DNA of 64,000 bases from an uncultured Eubacteriales bacterium (GCA_934796165.1 CAKVOU010000003.1:62001-126000); one strand, 5' to 3'; shown: positions 9,029 through 17,572, counted from the first letter of the stretch. Numbers and translations: made by a program. The notes: generated by a model from the sequence alone, not told the origin.

Positions 9029-9778
9029 ATGGAAGCAGACAAGATCCTTGCGGTGCGGACCTCCAAGACCGTTTATCTGGACGGCGACCGCGTCATCAAG
9101 GTGTTTGACGAGGATTACTCCAAGGCGGGAATCCTCAACGAGGCACTCAATCAGGCGCTGGTCGAGGAGACCGGGCTGCACATTCCCAAGGTGCTGGAGG
9201 TTTCCAAGCCCGACGGCAAGTGGGCGATCACGTCCGAGTATATCCCCGGCAAGACGCTCGCACAGCTGATGCACGATCACCCCGAGAAAAAGGCAGAATA
9301 TCTGGAATTGTTTGTGGACCTTCAGATGGAGATGCACAAAAAAACCGCTCCCGATCTGAAAAAGCTCAAGGACAAGATGGACCGCAAGATCTGCGAGGCA
9401 GACCTCGATGCGACCACGCGGTACGACCTGCACACGCGGCTGGAATCCATGCCGCGCCACAACAAGCTCTGCCACGGGGACTTCAATCCGTCCAATATCA
9501 TCATCACGCCGGACGGTACGTCCTACATCCTCGACTGGTCGCATGCAACGCAGGGGAATGCCTCGGCAGATGTCGCACGCACCTACCTGCTCTTCTGGCT
9601 CTCCGGCGACATTGAGGGCGCGAATGCTTACCTCGACCTCTTCTGCAAAAAGAGCGGGACCGCCAAGAAGTATGTCCAGAGCTGGATGCCGATCGTCGCG
9701 GCTTCCCAGTCCGTCAAGGGCAAGCCCGAGGAAAGACAGTTCTTGCTCTCCTGGGTCAATGTCGTCGATTACGAATAA
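9029..9778 (+). CDS. APH-like small-molecule kinase coupled to adhE
   Basis: This 249-residue protein has the aminoglycoside phosphotransferase/choline kinase fold. HGDFNPSN (149-156) contains the catalytic Asp151 and Asn156, and ILDWSHA places the magnesium-binding Asp at 169. It should transfer phosphate from ATP to a hydroxyl group on a small molecule; the substrate cannot be read from the sequence. The start at 9029 is favoured over the 9005 ATG, which overlaps the adhE stop, because AAGGAGGAG ends 8 bases upstream. The 20-base gap to adhE suggests one mRNA. A resistance role is unlikely in this fermentation context but not excluded. Confidence 0.78.
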   Translation: MEADKILAVRTSKTVYLDGDRVIKVFDEDYSKAGILNEALNQALVEETGLHIPKVLEVSKPDGKWAITSEYIPGKTLAQLMHDHPEKKAEYLELFVDLQMEMHKKTAPDLKKLKDKMDRKICEADLDATTRYDLHTRLESMPRHNKLCHGDFNPSNIIITPDGTSYILDWSHATQGNASADVARTYLLFWLSGDIEGANAYLDLFCKKSGTAKKYVQSWMPIVAASQSVKGKPEERQFLLSWVNVVDYE

Positions 9779-9921
9779 TCCAAGTTCTTTCAAGAACCCC
9801 GCGCCGGGAGGTACGGGGTTCTCCCTGCGCAATACAGAAAATCAGGTGCCGGGTTTTCCGTCTCCGTGCCGCAAAAACGTCCCGGTCAGACCGCAAAAAC
9901 GCAACAAGAAAGGAAAACGCC

Positions 9922-10173
9922 ATGAAAATTACGGTATGCATCGGCAGTTCCTGCCACCTCAAGGGTTCCCGCCAGATTGTGGAGACCCTTCGTTACCTGA
10001 TCTCAGAAAACCATCTCAAGGATCGCGTGGAGCTTGCCGGAACCTTCTGCATGGGGAAATGCCGGACCGGCGTCAATGTCACGGTGGACGATGAAATCTA
10101 TTCCGTCTCGCCGGATACGGTGGACGACTTTTTCCGCAAGGAAATTCTCGGAAAGCTGGAAGCGGGCGTATGA
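9922..10173 (+). CDS. Thioredoxin-fold 2Fe-2S ferredoxin-like protein
   Basis: An 83-residue protein resembling the NuoE/HydC C-terminal domain. The four likely cluster ligands lie in CIGSSC (residues 6-11) and FCMGKC. Such proteins carry electrons between flavin or hydrogenase subunits. It is the first gene of a tightly packed hydrogenase operon, and its stop overlaps the start of the next gene by four bases. A paralogue follows immediately, so the two may act as a pair. RBS AAAGGAAA. Confidence 0.82.
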   Translation: MKITVCIGSSCHLKGSRQIVETLRYLISENHLKDRVELAGTFCMGKCRTGVNVTVDDEIYSVSPDTVDDFFRKEILGKLEAGV

Positions 10174-10439
10174 TTCAGGTGGAGATTTGTGTCGGAAGCT
10201 CCTGTTATATCAAAGGCTCCGAGGAGATCATCCGGCTGTTCCGCGAAGCGCTGGACAAGGAAGGGCTGACTGACGAGGTGGACCTCATCGGCTGCCTGTG
10301 CCTCGGTGCCTGTAACCGGAACGGCGTCAACCTGCGCGTGGACGGCGAGATCGTGACCGGCATCACACCGGAAAACTTCCGTGAATTTTTCCGGACACAT
10401 ATTGTAGAAAAACTCCGGGGGGAGCGTACATATGACTGA
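10170..10439 (+). CDS. Second thioredoxin-fold 2Fe-2S ferredoxin-like protein
   Basis: This 89-residue paralogue of the preceding protein has ligands in CVGSSC and CLCLGAC. Its ATG overlaps the upstream stop (ATGA), and its own end overlaps the sensory hydrogenase start by eight bases, so the three proteins are probably made together. It likely exchanges electrons with the ferredoxin domain of the hydrogenase-like protein downstream. Confidence 0.82.
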   Translation: MIQVEICVGSSCYIKGSEEIIRLFREALDKEGLTDEVDLIGCLCLGACNRNGVNLRVDGEIVTGITPENFREFFRTHIVEKLRGERTYD

Positions 10440-12129
10440 ATGTCTCAGCCTCAAGAAATCCAACTGCAAGAATTGTTATAAATGCATCCGCCACTGTCCC
10501 GTCAAGTCGATCCGGTTTTCCGGCAACCAGGCGCACATCGTCCCCGAGGACTGTATCCTCTGCGGACAGTGCTTCGTGGTCTGCCCGCAGGGGGCAAAGC
10601 AGATCGGGGACGAAACCGAAAAGGTGCGTGTGCTGATTCAGTCCGGGGATCCGGTATATGTCAGCCTTGCGCCGTCCTTTGTTGCCAACTACAACGGGCT
10701 GACCATTGAAGCCATGCGCGGGGCACTCACAAAGCTCGGCTTTGCCGGCGTGGAGGAGACCGCCGTCGGCGCTACCTTTGTCAAACGGGAATACGAGCGC
10801 ATCCTCCGCGAGGAACACCGCGACATTCTGCTGACTTCCTGCTGTCACGCGGTCAATCTGCTCATCGAAAAGCATTTCCCGGAAGCACTTCCCTACCTTG
10901 CGGACGTGCTCTCCCCGATGCAGGCACACTGCCGCGACATCAAGGAGCGGGTCCCCGGCGCGAAGACCGTGTTCATCGGTCCCTGCGTCGCAAAGAAGGA
11001 CGAGGCGGCGACCTGCGGCGACCTTGTGGACGCAGTGCTGACCTTTGAACAGCTTTCCAGATGGCTGGAGGCAGAACACATTGCGCTCCCGGAGTCCCCC
11101 GCAGACGGCGCACCCGAAAAGCGGGAGAGGACCGGCAGAGCACGCAGCTTTCCGACGACGGGCGGCGTTCTGCGCTCACTGACCGAGCGGCTGAGCGACT
11201 ACACCTATCTTGCCGTGGACGGCACCGAGAACTGCATTGCGGTACTCCGCGACGTGATAAGCGGAAAGGTGCACCACTGCATGATCGAGCTGTCCGCCTG
11301 CTACGGAAGCTGTGTCGGCGGACCCGTGATGGAAAAATATCACCGCAAGCCGGTGGAGGAGTACATTGCAGTCAGCCGCTACGCAGGAGAGGAGGACTTC
11401 CCCGTGGAGCAGCCCTTCCCCTCTGCGCTCCGCAAGCCCATGACGGATCTGTACCGTTCCGAAGCGCTCCCAACCGAGGAGGAGCTGAAGCAAATCCTTC
11501 TCAAAATGGGTAAGAGCCGCCCCGAGGACGAGCTCAACTGCGGCTCCTGCGGTTATGACACCTGCCGGGAAAAGGCAATCGCGGTATTCCGCGGGAAAGC
11601 CGACCCGTCCATGTGTATGCCGTATCTGACCCGCCGCGCCGAGAGCTTTTCGGACAACATTCTGAATAACAGTCCCGACGGGATTCTCGTCATCAACGGT
11701 GACCTGGAGGTCCAGCAGATCAACCTTGCCGCGCGCAAAATCCTCAACCTCCGCTCGGCATCCGATGTGCTCGGAGAGCCGGTCAACCGCATCCTTGACC
11801 CCAAGGATTTCGTACAGGTGGAGAACACCGGGCGCGGCATTTTCGACCGCCGCACCTATCTTGCGGAATACGGGCGCTACGTGGTCATGACCATCACGCG
11901 CAGCCGCGACGACCACACGTTGCTCTGCACGCTCCGCGACGTGACCGACGAACAGGAAGCGCGCGAAAAGAAGGAGAATCTCCGCCGCCAGACGGTGGAG
12001 ACCGCCGACCGCGTGGTGGAAAAGCAGATGCGCATCGTACAGGAGATCGCATCCCTGCTCGGCGAAACCGCCGCGGAGACCAAGATCGCCCTGACCAAGC
12101 TCAAGGAGTCCACCAATGATGATGAATAA
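10432..12129 (+). CDS. Sensory-type [FeFe]-hydrogenase with PAS domain
   Basis: 565 residues, in order: a two-cluster ferredoxin domain (Cys 12, 15, 18, 22 and 41, 44, 47, 51); an H-cluster domain with L1 TSCCHAV (135-141), L2 GPCVAKK (183-189) and L3 LSACYGSCVGGP (287-298); a further four-cysteine Fe-S site (C370, C373, C378, C395); a PAS domain (about 405-510); and a charged coiled coil. Departures from catalytic enzymes (Pro after the L1 cysteines, Met in L2 and Met in L3 all replaced) and the PAS domain match the putative H2-sensing group C hydrogenases such as HydS of Ruminococcus albus. It probably senses H2 or electron supply and signals to the phosphatase gene that overlaps its end. 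H2 sensing is inferred from the family. Confidence 0.88.
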   Translation: MTECLSLKKSNCKNCYKCIRHCPVKSIRFSGNQAHIVPEDCILCGQCFVVCPQGAKQIGDETEKVRVLIQSGDPVYVSLAPSFVANYNGLTIEAMRGALTKLGFAGVEETAVGATFVKREYERILREEHRDILLTSCCHAVNLLIEKHFPEALPYLADVLSPMQAHCRDIKERVPGAKTVFIGPCVAKKDEAATCGDLVDAVLTFEQLSRWLEAEHIALPESPADGAPEKRERTGRARSFPTTGGVLRSLTERLSDYTYLAVDGTENCIAVLRDVISGKVHHCMIELSACYGSCVGGPVMEKYHRKPVEEYIAVSRYAGEEDFPVEQPFPSALRKPMTDLYRSEALPTEEELKQILLKMGKSRPEDELNCGSCGYDTCREKAIAVFRGKADPSMCMPYLTRRAESFSDNILNNSPDGILVINGDLEVQQINLAARKILNLRSASDVLGEPVNRILDPKDFVQVENTGRGIFDRRTYLAEYGRYVVMTITRSRDDHTLLCTLRDVTDEQEAREKKENLRRQTVETADRVVEKQMRIVQEIASLLGETAAETKIALTKLKESTNDDE

Positions 12130-13297
12130 CTTCTGCGCCGACATCGGCTACAAGAGCATCAACCACGACGGCGAGGTGCTCTGCGGGGATCACATCGACG
12201 TGGCAGTGGCGGAGGACGGCTCCACCGTCGTCGTGCTTGCCGATGGGCTCGGAAGCGGGGTCAAGGCAAGCATCCTGTCCACCCTGACCGCCAAGATCAT
12301 CTCCACCATGATGGCAGAGGGTCTGGCGCTGGAGGACTGCGTGTCCACCATCGCGGCTACGCTCCCGGTCTGTTCGGTGCGCGGAGTTGCCTATTCGACC
12401 TTCACCGTTCTGCACATTTCCCCCGACAGTACCGAGGCGGAGCTGATGCAGTACGACAATCCGCAGGTCATTTTGTTCCGGGACGGCGCGAATTACGATT
12501 ATCCGAGGACCGAGATCAGCATCGGCGGCAAAAAAATCTACAAGTCCGCTCTCTCGCTCCGGGAAAATGATCTCTTTGTGCTGATGAGCGACGGCTGTCC
12601 CCACGCGGGGATCGGCGTGACCTACAATTTCGGCTGGAAGAGAGAGGACATCATTGAATTTCTCGGCACCTTTGAGGGGGTCGGGTACACCGCCAAAACG
12701 CTGTCCACCATCTTCATCGACGAGGTAAACAAGCTCTACGGCAAGCACCCCGGCGACGACGCGACCGCGTGTATGGTGCGGATCCGCAAGAGAGAGCCGA
12801 TGAACATTCTCTTCGGTCCGCCCTCTCACCGCGACGACTGCAACAAAATGATGTCGCTGTTCTTCTCCAAGGAGGGCAAGCACATCGTCTGCGGCGGAAC
12901 TACCTCCACAATTGTCGCAAAGTACCTGAACAAGCCGCTCATCCCGAGCCTTGATTTCGAGGACAAGGGTATCCCGCCGACCGCGACGCTGGAGGGCGTC
13001 GATCTGGTCACGGAGGGCGTCATCACGATCAACCGCGTCCTGGAGTACGCCAAGGATTACCTCGCCGACAACAAGAGCTACGAACAATGGAGCTTCAAGC
13101 GGGACGGCGCGTCCATGATTGCGCGACTTCTCTTTGAGGAAGCGACCGATATCAATTTCTTTGTGGGCAGAGCCATCAACCCGGCGCACCAGAACCCCGA
13201 TCTGCCCATCAATTTCAACATCAAAATGCAGCTTGTCACCGAGCTTTCCGATTGCCTTACCAAAATGGGAAAGCGCGTCAAGGTCAGTTATTTTTAA
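12116..13297 (+). CDS. SpoIIE/PP2C-type protein phosphatase in the hydrogenase operon
   Basis: This 393-residue protein has a SpoIIE-type PPM fold over about 1-225. Metal-binding Asp residues lie in VLADGLGSG, LMSDGC and HPGDDATACMV. The remaining roughly 165 residues form a second domain that I do not recognise. PPM phosphatases of this type remove phosphate from serine or threonine, often on anti-sigma-factor antagonists. The start overlaps the PAS-hydrogenase gene by 14 bases and the next hydrogenase starts 9 bases after the stop. It is therefore the likely output partner of the H2 sensor, with the second hydrogenase as a possible target pathway. No kinase or antagonist gene is in the window. 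Confidence 0.84.
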   Translation: MMMNNFCADIGYKSINHDGEVLCGDHIDVAVAEDGSTVVVLADGLGSGVKASILSTLTAKIISTMMAEGLALEDCVSTIAATLPVCSVRGVAYSTFTVLHISPDSTEAELMQYDNPQVILFRDGANYDYPRTEISIGGKKIYKSALSLRENDLFVLMSDGCPHAGIGVTYNFGWKREDIIEFLGTFEGVGYTAKTLSTIFIDEVNKLYGKHPGDDATACMVRIRKREPMNILFGPPSHRDDCNKMMSLFFSKEGKHIVCGGTTSTIVAKYLNKPLIPSLDFEDKGIPPTATLEGVDLVTEGVITINRVLEYAKDYLADNKSYEQWSFKRDGASMIARLLFEEATDINFFVGRAINPAHQNPDLPINFNIKMQLVTELSDCLTKMGKRVKVSYF

Positions 13298-13306
13298 GGA
13301 GTCAAT

Positions 13307-14752
13307 ATGCAGGATACCCCGAAGCTGAGAAAATTCGATACCAAAGTCCAGCATCTCAAATACAAGGTGCTCCGCGAGGTTGCAAGATGCACCTGGAACG
13401 GAACGCTGCTTGAAAAGGTGACGGACATTCCCAAGATCATCGCCCCCGGCAAGGTGCCGACCATGCGTTGCTGTGTCTACAAGGAGCGTGCGATTCTCGG
13501 AGAGCGCGTCAAGCTCGCCATGGGCGGAAACAAGGAAAACCCCAATGTCATCGAGGTCATCGACATCGCCTGCGACGAATGCCCGATGGGCGGCTACGAG
13601 GTGACCAACGCCTGCCGCGGCTGTCTTGCACACCGCTGTGAGGATGTCTGCCGCCGCGGAGCGATCACGCTCGACGAAAACCACGTCGCCCACATCGACA
13701 AAACCAAATGCGTGGAGTGCGGCGCGTGCGCCAAGGTCTGTCCGTACAGTGCGATCATGAACTTCAAGCGTCCCTGCGTCAGCTCCTGTAAGGTCAAGGC
13801 GATCTCGGTCAACGCCGACAGCGCCGCATCCATCGACAACGAAAAGTGCATTTCCTGCGGCGCCTGTGTTTACCAGTGCCCGTTCGGCGCCATTTCGGAC
13901 AAATCGTACATCCTCAACGTCATTGACCTTCTCAAGAAAAGTCCTGCCGCCGGAACCCGCGTATACGCGGTGGTCGCGCCGTCCATCTCCAGTCAGTTTA
14001 CCTATGCAAAGCTCGGGCAGGTGGTTTCCGGCATCAAGGCGCTCGGGTTCCACACCGTTGTGGAAGCGGCGCTCGGCGCGGATATGGTTGCGGATGAGGA
14101 ATCCCGCGAGCTGGTGAAGAAGGGCAAGCTGACCAGCTCCTGCTGCCCCGCGTTCGTGGCATATGTCAAGAAGCAGTTCCCCGCGCTTGCCGATCTGGTT
14201 TCCGGAACGCTCTCTCCGATGGCGGCGATCGCAAAATACATCAAGTCCTCCGACGACAAGGCGCGTGTCGTTTTCATCGGTCCCTGCACCGCAAAGAAAA
14301 TGGAATTCCAGAAGCCGGAGGTGCGCCCTTACGTGGACAGCGTGATCACCTTCGAGGAATTGCAGGCGCTCTTTGACAGCCGGGACATTGACATTATATC
14401 GCTTGAGGAAACCTTACTTGACAACGCGTCCTATTTCGGGCGGATCTTTGCCCGCAGCGGCGGACTTGCCGACGCGGTACACGAAGGAATTGCCGAACAC
14501 GGGGACACGGAATTTGACTACAAGCCGGTCTCCTGCGACGGCATTGAGGAATGCCGCATGGCTCTGCTCCGGCTTTCCAAGGGCGTGCTGGATGCCAACT
14601 TCATTGAGGGCATGGCGTGCGTCGGCGGTTGTATCGGCGGAGCCGGATGCCTGACGCACGGGGAGAAGAACCGTGCCGAGGTAGACGAATACGGAAAGCT
14701 CGCGCACGAGAAGCGCATTTCCGACGCGATCGGGATCCTGAAGCACAACTGA
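13307..14752 (+). CDS. [FeFe]-hydrogenase, multi-cluster monomeric type (probably group B)
   Basis: A 481-residue enzyme catalysing 2H+ + 2e- to H2. After about 85 N-terminal residues of unclear fold there is a cysteine-rich electron-relay region (about 89-195: C103, C106, C111, C115, then ferredoxin repeats at 135-145 and 181-191). The H-cluster domain follows: L1 TSSCCPAF (276-283), L2 GPCTAKKMEF (325-334) and L3 EGMACVGGCIGGAG (434-447), with all H-cluster cysteines retained. It lacks the HydB/HydC bifurcating partners, so it probably accepts electrons from ferredoxin. Being last in the operon with a sensory hydrogenase and a phosphatase, its expression or activity may be tuned by H2. RBS AAGGAG. 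Confidence 0.9.
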   Translation: MQDTPKLRKFDTKVQHLKYKVLREVARCTWNGTLLEKVTDIPKIIAPGKVPTMRCCVYKERAILGERVKLAMGGNKENPNVIEVIDIACDECPMGGYEVTNACRGCLAHRCEDVCRRGAITLDENHVAHIDKTKCVECGACAKVCPYSAIMNFKRPCVSSCKVKAISVNADSAASIDNEKCISCGACVYQCPFGAISDKSYILNVIDLLKKSPAAGTRVYAVVAPSISSQFTYAKLGQVVSGIKALGFHTVVEAALGADMVADEESRELVKKGKLTSSCCPAFVAYVKKQFPALADLVSGTLSPMAAIAKYIKSSDDKARVVFIGPCTAKKMEFQKPEVRPYVDSVITFEELQALFDSRDIDIISLEETLLDNASYFGRIFARSGGLADAVHEGIAEHGDTEFDYKPVSCDGIEECRMALLRLSKGVLDANFIEGMACVGGCIGGAGCLTHGEKNRAEVDEYGKLAHEKRISDAIGILKHN

Positions 14753-14824
14753 TAACGGGCAGTCCCACGATTCGCCGCCCCTCTTCCGGGCGTTCTCGCG
14801 GCGCTCTTTTTCCCTCACTCACCG

Positions 14825-14852
14825 TAAAAAATCCCCGCCTGACGGCGGGGAT
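14825..14852 (-). terminator. Intrinsic terminator of the leftward MATE gene
   Basis: On the minus strand a 9-bp GC-rich stem (14831-14839 with 14844-14852) with a 4-base loop is followed by six T. It also sits 80 bases beyond the convergent hydrogenase operon. Confidence 0.85.
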
Positions 14853-14931
14853 TGGTTTGTATCCGATTGTTCCGGAGCCGCGGACGCGGTATCCGGCTTC
14901 TCAACGGTCGGGACCTCCCCGTCCGGGCGGG

Positions 14932-16311
14932 TCAGGCAACAACCTCCTGCTTCTCTGCCTCTTCCGGGGGAGTCAGCGGCTTCGGGTCATGCTTCTTGCG
15001 GATGGCAAGGAGGCAGAACACCACCGACAGCACGGTCGCAATGCACCAACCGACCGGCCACGCCGACCAGATACCCGTTGTGCCGAACGGTTCAGACAGG
15101 ACAGTGGCAAGCACCACACGCAGAATCAGGTCGGTGAAGGTCGCGATCATGAACCGCACCATCATGCCGGAACCGCGCAGAATGCCGTCCGCGACCAGTT
15201 TGACAGAGATGACCAGATAGAACGGCGAGACTATGCGCAAAAATTCCAGAGCGACCTCCATGGCTCCGCCCTCCGGGTGCTCCATGAAGAGCGAGACGAG
15301 GGACCTGCCACCAAGCAGGAACAGGGCGACAAGCGGGACGGCGATACACAGAATCATACGCACCGCCGCCGGGAATCCCGCGCGGATGCGGTCGTACTTC
15401 CCCGCTCCGCGGTTCTGCGCCGTGTAGTTGGAGATTCCGTTGCCGATGGTGGTAAAGGACGTAAGAGCCAGGTTATTGAGCTTGATGGCGGCGGAATATC
15501 CGGCAATGACGGTTGCGCCGAAGGTGTTGATGACCCTCTGGATCATGATGTTACCGACCGAAATGAAGCTCTGCTGCAGAATACTCGGGATTGCGATGAC
15601 GGCGATGCGTCCGAGGAGCGGAGCGGAAAAGATCTGCAGTTTTCCTGTACCGCGGAACCGGGCAAGCCGTTTCACCACGAACAGCACGGCGAGCACACAG
15701 CTGACGCCCTGGCAGATGAAGGTTGCCCAAGCGACGCCGGCAACGCCCATCTGAAATGCGGTCACGAACAGAATATCCGCGCCGATGTTCGCCGTAGACG
15801 AAGCGGCAAGAAACCAGAACGGTGTGCGGGAATCGCCGAGTGCGGAGAAGATGCCGGTCGCGATGTTATAAAAGAAGACGAACGGCAGACCCGCAATGTA
15901 AATATCGAGGTACAGGCGGCAATCGTCGAGGAGTTCTGGCGGGGTGTTGATCATCTCAAGCAAGGGATCCGTGAGAAGGAAGCCGCAGAGCATGAGCAAG
16001 GCGCAAAGCACCGCGCCCGCAATGCTCGCGGTGGAAACGGCTGTTTTCATTTTACCGTATTCCTTTGCACCGAAGAGCTGGGACACGATGACGGACACGC
16101 CGATGTTGCAGCCGAACGCGAACGCAAGGAAGATCAGAGTGATCTCATAGCTGTTTCCGACTGCCGCCAGTGCATTTTCGCCGATGAATTTTCCGGCGAC
16201 AAGGCTGTCCGCGAGGTTATAAAGCTGCTGGAAAATGATACTGCCGAAGAGCGGCAGACAGAATTTCCACAACACGCGGCTTGGTTTTCCGACCGTCAGA
16301 TCCTGATTCAT
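14932..16311 (-). CDS. MATE family efflux transporter
   Basis: A complete 459-residue MATE protein with twelve expected membrane helices and the N-terminal signature around FQQLYNLADS. It exports cationic compounds using an ion gradient; the substrate is unknown. It is single-gene, convergent with the hydrogenase operon and divergent from the phosphodiesterase gene. The start has GGAGGTCAT directly upstream. A promoter TTGAAA-18-TATGAT lies at 16393-16422. Confidence 0.9.
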   Translation of the reverse strand: MNQDLTVGKPSRVLWKFCLPLFGSIIFQQLYNLADSLVAGKFIGENALAAVGNSYEITLIFLAFAFGCNIGVSVIVSQLFGAKEYGKMKTAVSTASIAGAVLCALLMLCGFLLTDPLLEMINTPPELLDDCRLYLDIYIAGLPFVFFYNIATGIFSALGDSRTPFWFLAASSTANIGADILFVTAFQMGVAGVAWATFICQGVSCVLAVLFVVKRLARFRGTGKLQIFSAPLLGRIAVIAIPSILQQSFISVGNIMIQRVINTFGATVIAGYSAAIKLNNLALTSFTTIGNGISNYTAQNRGAGKYDRIRAGFPAAVRMILCIAVPLVALFLLGGRSLVSLFMEHPEGGAMEVALEFLRIVSPFYLVISVKLVADGILRGSGMMVRFMIATFTDLILRVVLATVLSEPFGTTGIWSAWPVGWCIATVLSVVFCLLAIRKKHDPKPLTPPEEAEKQEVVA

Positions 16312-16392
16312 ATGACCTCCATCCGCTCTCCCGGGAGCAGACCGCCGTCGGCGGGCAGCTTCCGGTCAAGACGCTTTGCTTTTTCCACTTCA

Positions 16393-16422
16393 ATCATACT
16401 GCAAAATACAGGCGGATTTCAA
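16393..16422 (-). promoter_or_regulatory. Probable promoter of the MATE gene
   Basis: On the minus strand TTGAAA (16422-16417) and TATGAT (16398-16393) are 18 bases apart. Confidence 0.5.
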
Positions 16423-16490
16423 GCGCAATTCTGTCCAAAGTTGCGGCGATTCCGCCGCTGAAAATCACAATATTCGACAAGGAGAATCCC

Positions 16491-17036
16491 ATGAAAATTC
16501 TGATTGCATCCGACCTGCACGGTTCCGCATACTGGACGCGGAGGCTCACGGAAGCCATTTCAGCCGAGGCGCCCGAACGCATTCTTCTGCTCGGCGATCT
16601 GCTCTATCACGGTCCCCGCAATGACCTGCCGCGCGACTATGCGCCGAAGGAGGTCATTTCGCTGCTCTCCCCGCTTGCAAAGCGTCTTCTCTGTGTCCGC
16701 GGCAACTGCGACACGGAGGTAGACCAGATGGTACTTCCCTTCCCGATGCTTGCGGACTACGCGGTCCTCACGGCAGGCGACCGGCTCATTTACGCCTCGC
16801 ACGGGCATCATCCGGAGACGGTGGTTCCGTATCTGACGGGCACCGGAAGTATCTATCTGCAAGGGCACACCCACGTGCCGATGTGCGAAGAGAAGGAGGG
16901 ATATCTGCACCTCAATCCGGGCAGTGTATCCATTCCCAAAGAGAACTCTCCGCACAGCTATATGACGTTTGAGGACGGCTTGTTCCTCTGGAAGGATCTT
17001 GACGGAGGCGGAAGCTACCGGGAGTACCGGGTGTAA
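16491..17036 (+). CDS. YfcE-like metallophosphodiesterase
   Basis: This 181-residue calcineurin-like phosphoesterase has SDLHGS near the N terminus (metal-binding Asp/His), GDLLYHGP, RGNCD, SHGHH and QGHTHVP, the full metal set of the YfcE/MJ0936 group. It hydrolyses phosphodiesters in vitro in relatives; the natural substrate is unsettled. The ATG at 16491 has AAGGAG 6 bases upstream, so the upstream in-frame extension is not used. It is a lone gene followed by a GC-rich non-coding stretch. Confidence 0.9.
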   Translation: MKILIASDLHGSAYWTRRLTEAISAEAPERILLLGDLLYHGPRNDLPRDYAPKEVISLLSPLAKRLLCVRGNCDTEVDQMVLPFPMLADYAVLTAGDRLIYASHGHHPETVVPYLTGTGSIYLQGHTHVPMCEEKEGYLHLNPGSVSIPKENSPHSYMTFEDGLFLWKDLDGGGSYREYRV

Positions 17037-17437
17037 GGAGGGCGGGGCTATCGTGAGTGCCGGATTTTAGCCGGGCGGGGCTTTTTCGGGCTTGTTTCTG
17101 CCGTCCGGTTGGCGTCCGGCGGCGTCCTGTGCCGCGTCCGGTTGGCGTTGTCCCGCAGGAAAGCCGCGGAGGGGGAATCCCTCCGCGGCTTTCTGTTTGA
17201 ATATCGGAAACCGAGCCGCCCGCCCCGCCTGTCGGCGGGGCACCCGCGAAAGCGGGGATCCGACGGCGGGGCGGGCGAGGGGGACGGCGAGCTTCACCGC
17301 CCCGCCCGGGGCGGCGGAAGTCCCCGGCGCGCCGCCGGAGTTGGCGCGGCGGGGACGGAAGTCGCCCCGGGCGGGATGAATCCCGTTCTTTGAGGTACCC
17401 AGACTCTTTGGGGTAGCGTACACGCCCCCCCGGATAT
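17037..17437. other. GC-rich intergenic stretch with inverted and direct repeats
   Basis: No convincing gene. A perfect 15-bp inverted repeat (17159-17173 with 17179-17193, 5-base loop) may end the phosphodiesterase mRNA. A 13-base direct repeat GTCCGGTTGGCGT occurs at about 17102 and 17138. Further GC-rich palindromic blocks fill 17215-17390. Short ORFs here have Arg/Pro/Gly-only composition and no ribosome binding sites. Confidence 0.6.
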
Positions 17438-17472
17438 AAAAAACCGCCGGCTACTTCCCAAAGAGCCGGCGG
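17438..17472 (-). terminator. Intrinsic terminator of the candidate small RNA
   Basis: A 9-bp stem (17444-17452 with 17464-17472) with an 11-base loop, followed on the minus strand by six T. Confidence 0.85.
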
Positions 17473-17557
17473 AAATACAATGTTCGGAAGACTTACATCA
17501 AATCCCGGCATCCCCATGCCGGAACTTACGCTTCCACCGGAGGATCCAATCTCCGTT
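17438..17557 (-). ncRNA. Candidate small structured RNA, about 120 nt, unknown family
   Basis: On the minus strand an extended -10 (TGTTATAAT, -10 at 17569-17564) is followed about 7 bases later by the likely 5' end near 17557. The RNA folds as a first hairpin CGGAG/CTCCG; then an outer stem GGAAG/CTTCC enclosing internal loops that each contain GTAAGT and a 7-bp CCGGCAT/ATGCCGG hairpin with a GGGG loop; then an intrinsic terminator. No reading frame of note is present, and no gene follows in the same direction for over 1 kb, so a riboswitch for a downstream gene is unlikely. It does not match SRP RNA, tmRNA or any riboswitch motif I know. Confidence 0.6.
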
Positions 17558-17563
17558 ACATAT

Positions 17564-17572
17564 ATTATAACA
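17564..17572 (-). promoter_or_regulatory. Extended -10 promoter of the candidate small RNA
   Basis: TGTTATAAT on the minus strand combines a perfect TATAAT with the TGN extension. A recognisable -35 is weak (TTTCCG), as is common for extended -10 promoters. Confidence 0.6.

Noticed and set aside
12101..14053. 650-codon minus-strand frame opposite the phosphatase and hydrogenase
   Set aside because: Shadow ORF; both plus-strand genes have recognisable catalytic motifs.
14617..16461. 614-codon plus-strand frame opposite the MATE gene
   Set aside because: Runs antisense over a clear MATE protein; composition is Arg/Asp/His-rich with no domain.
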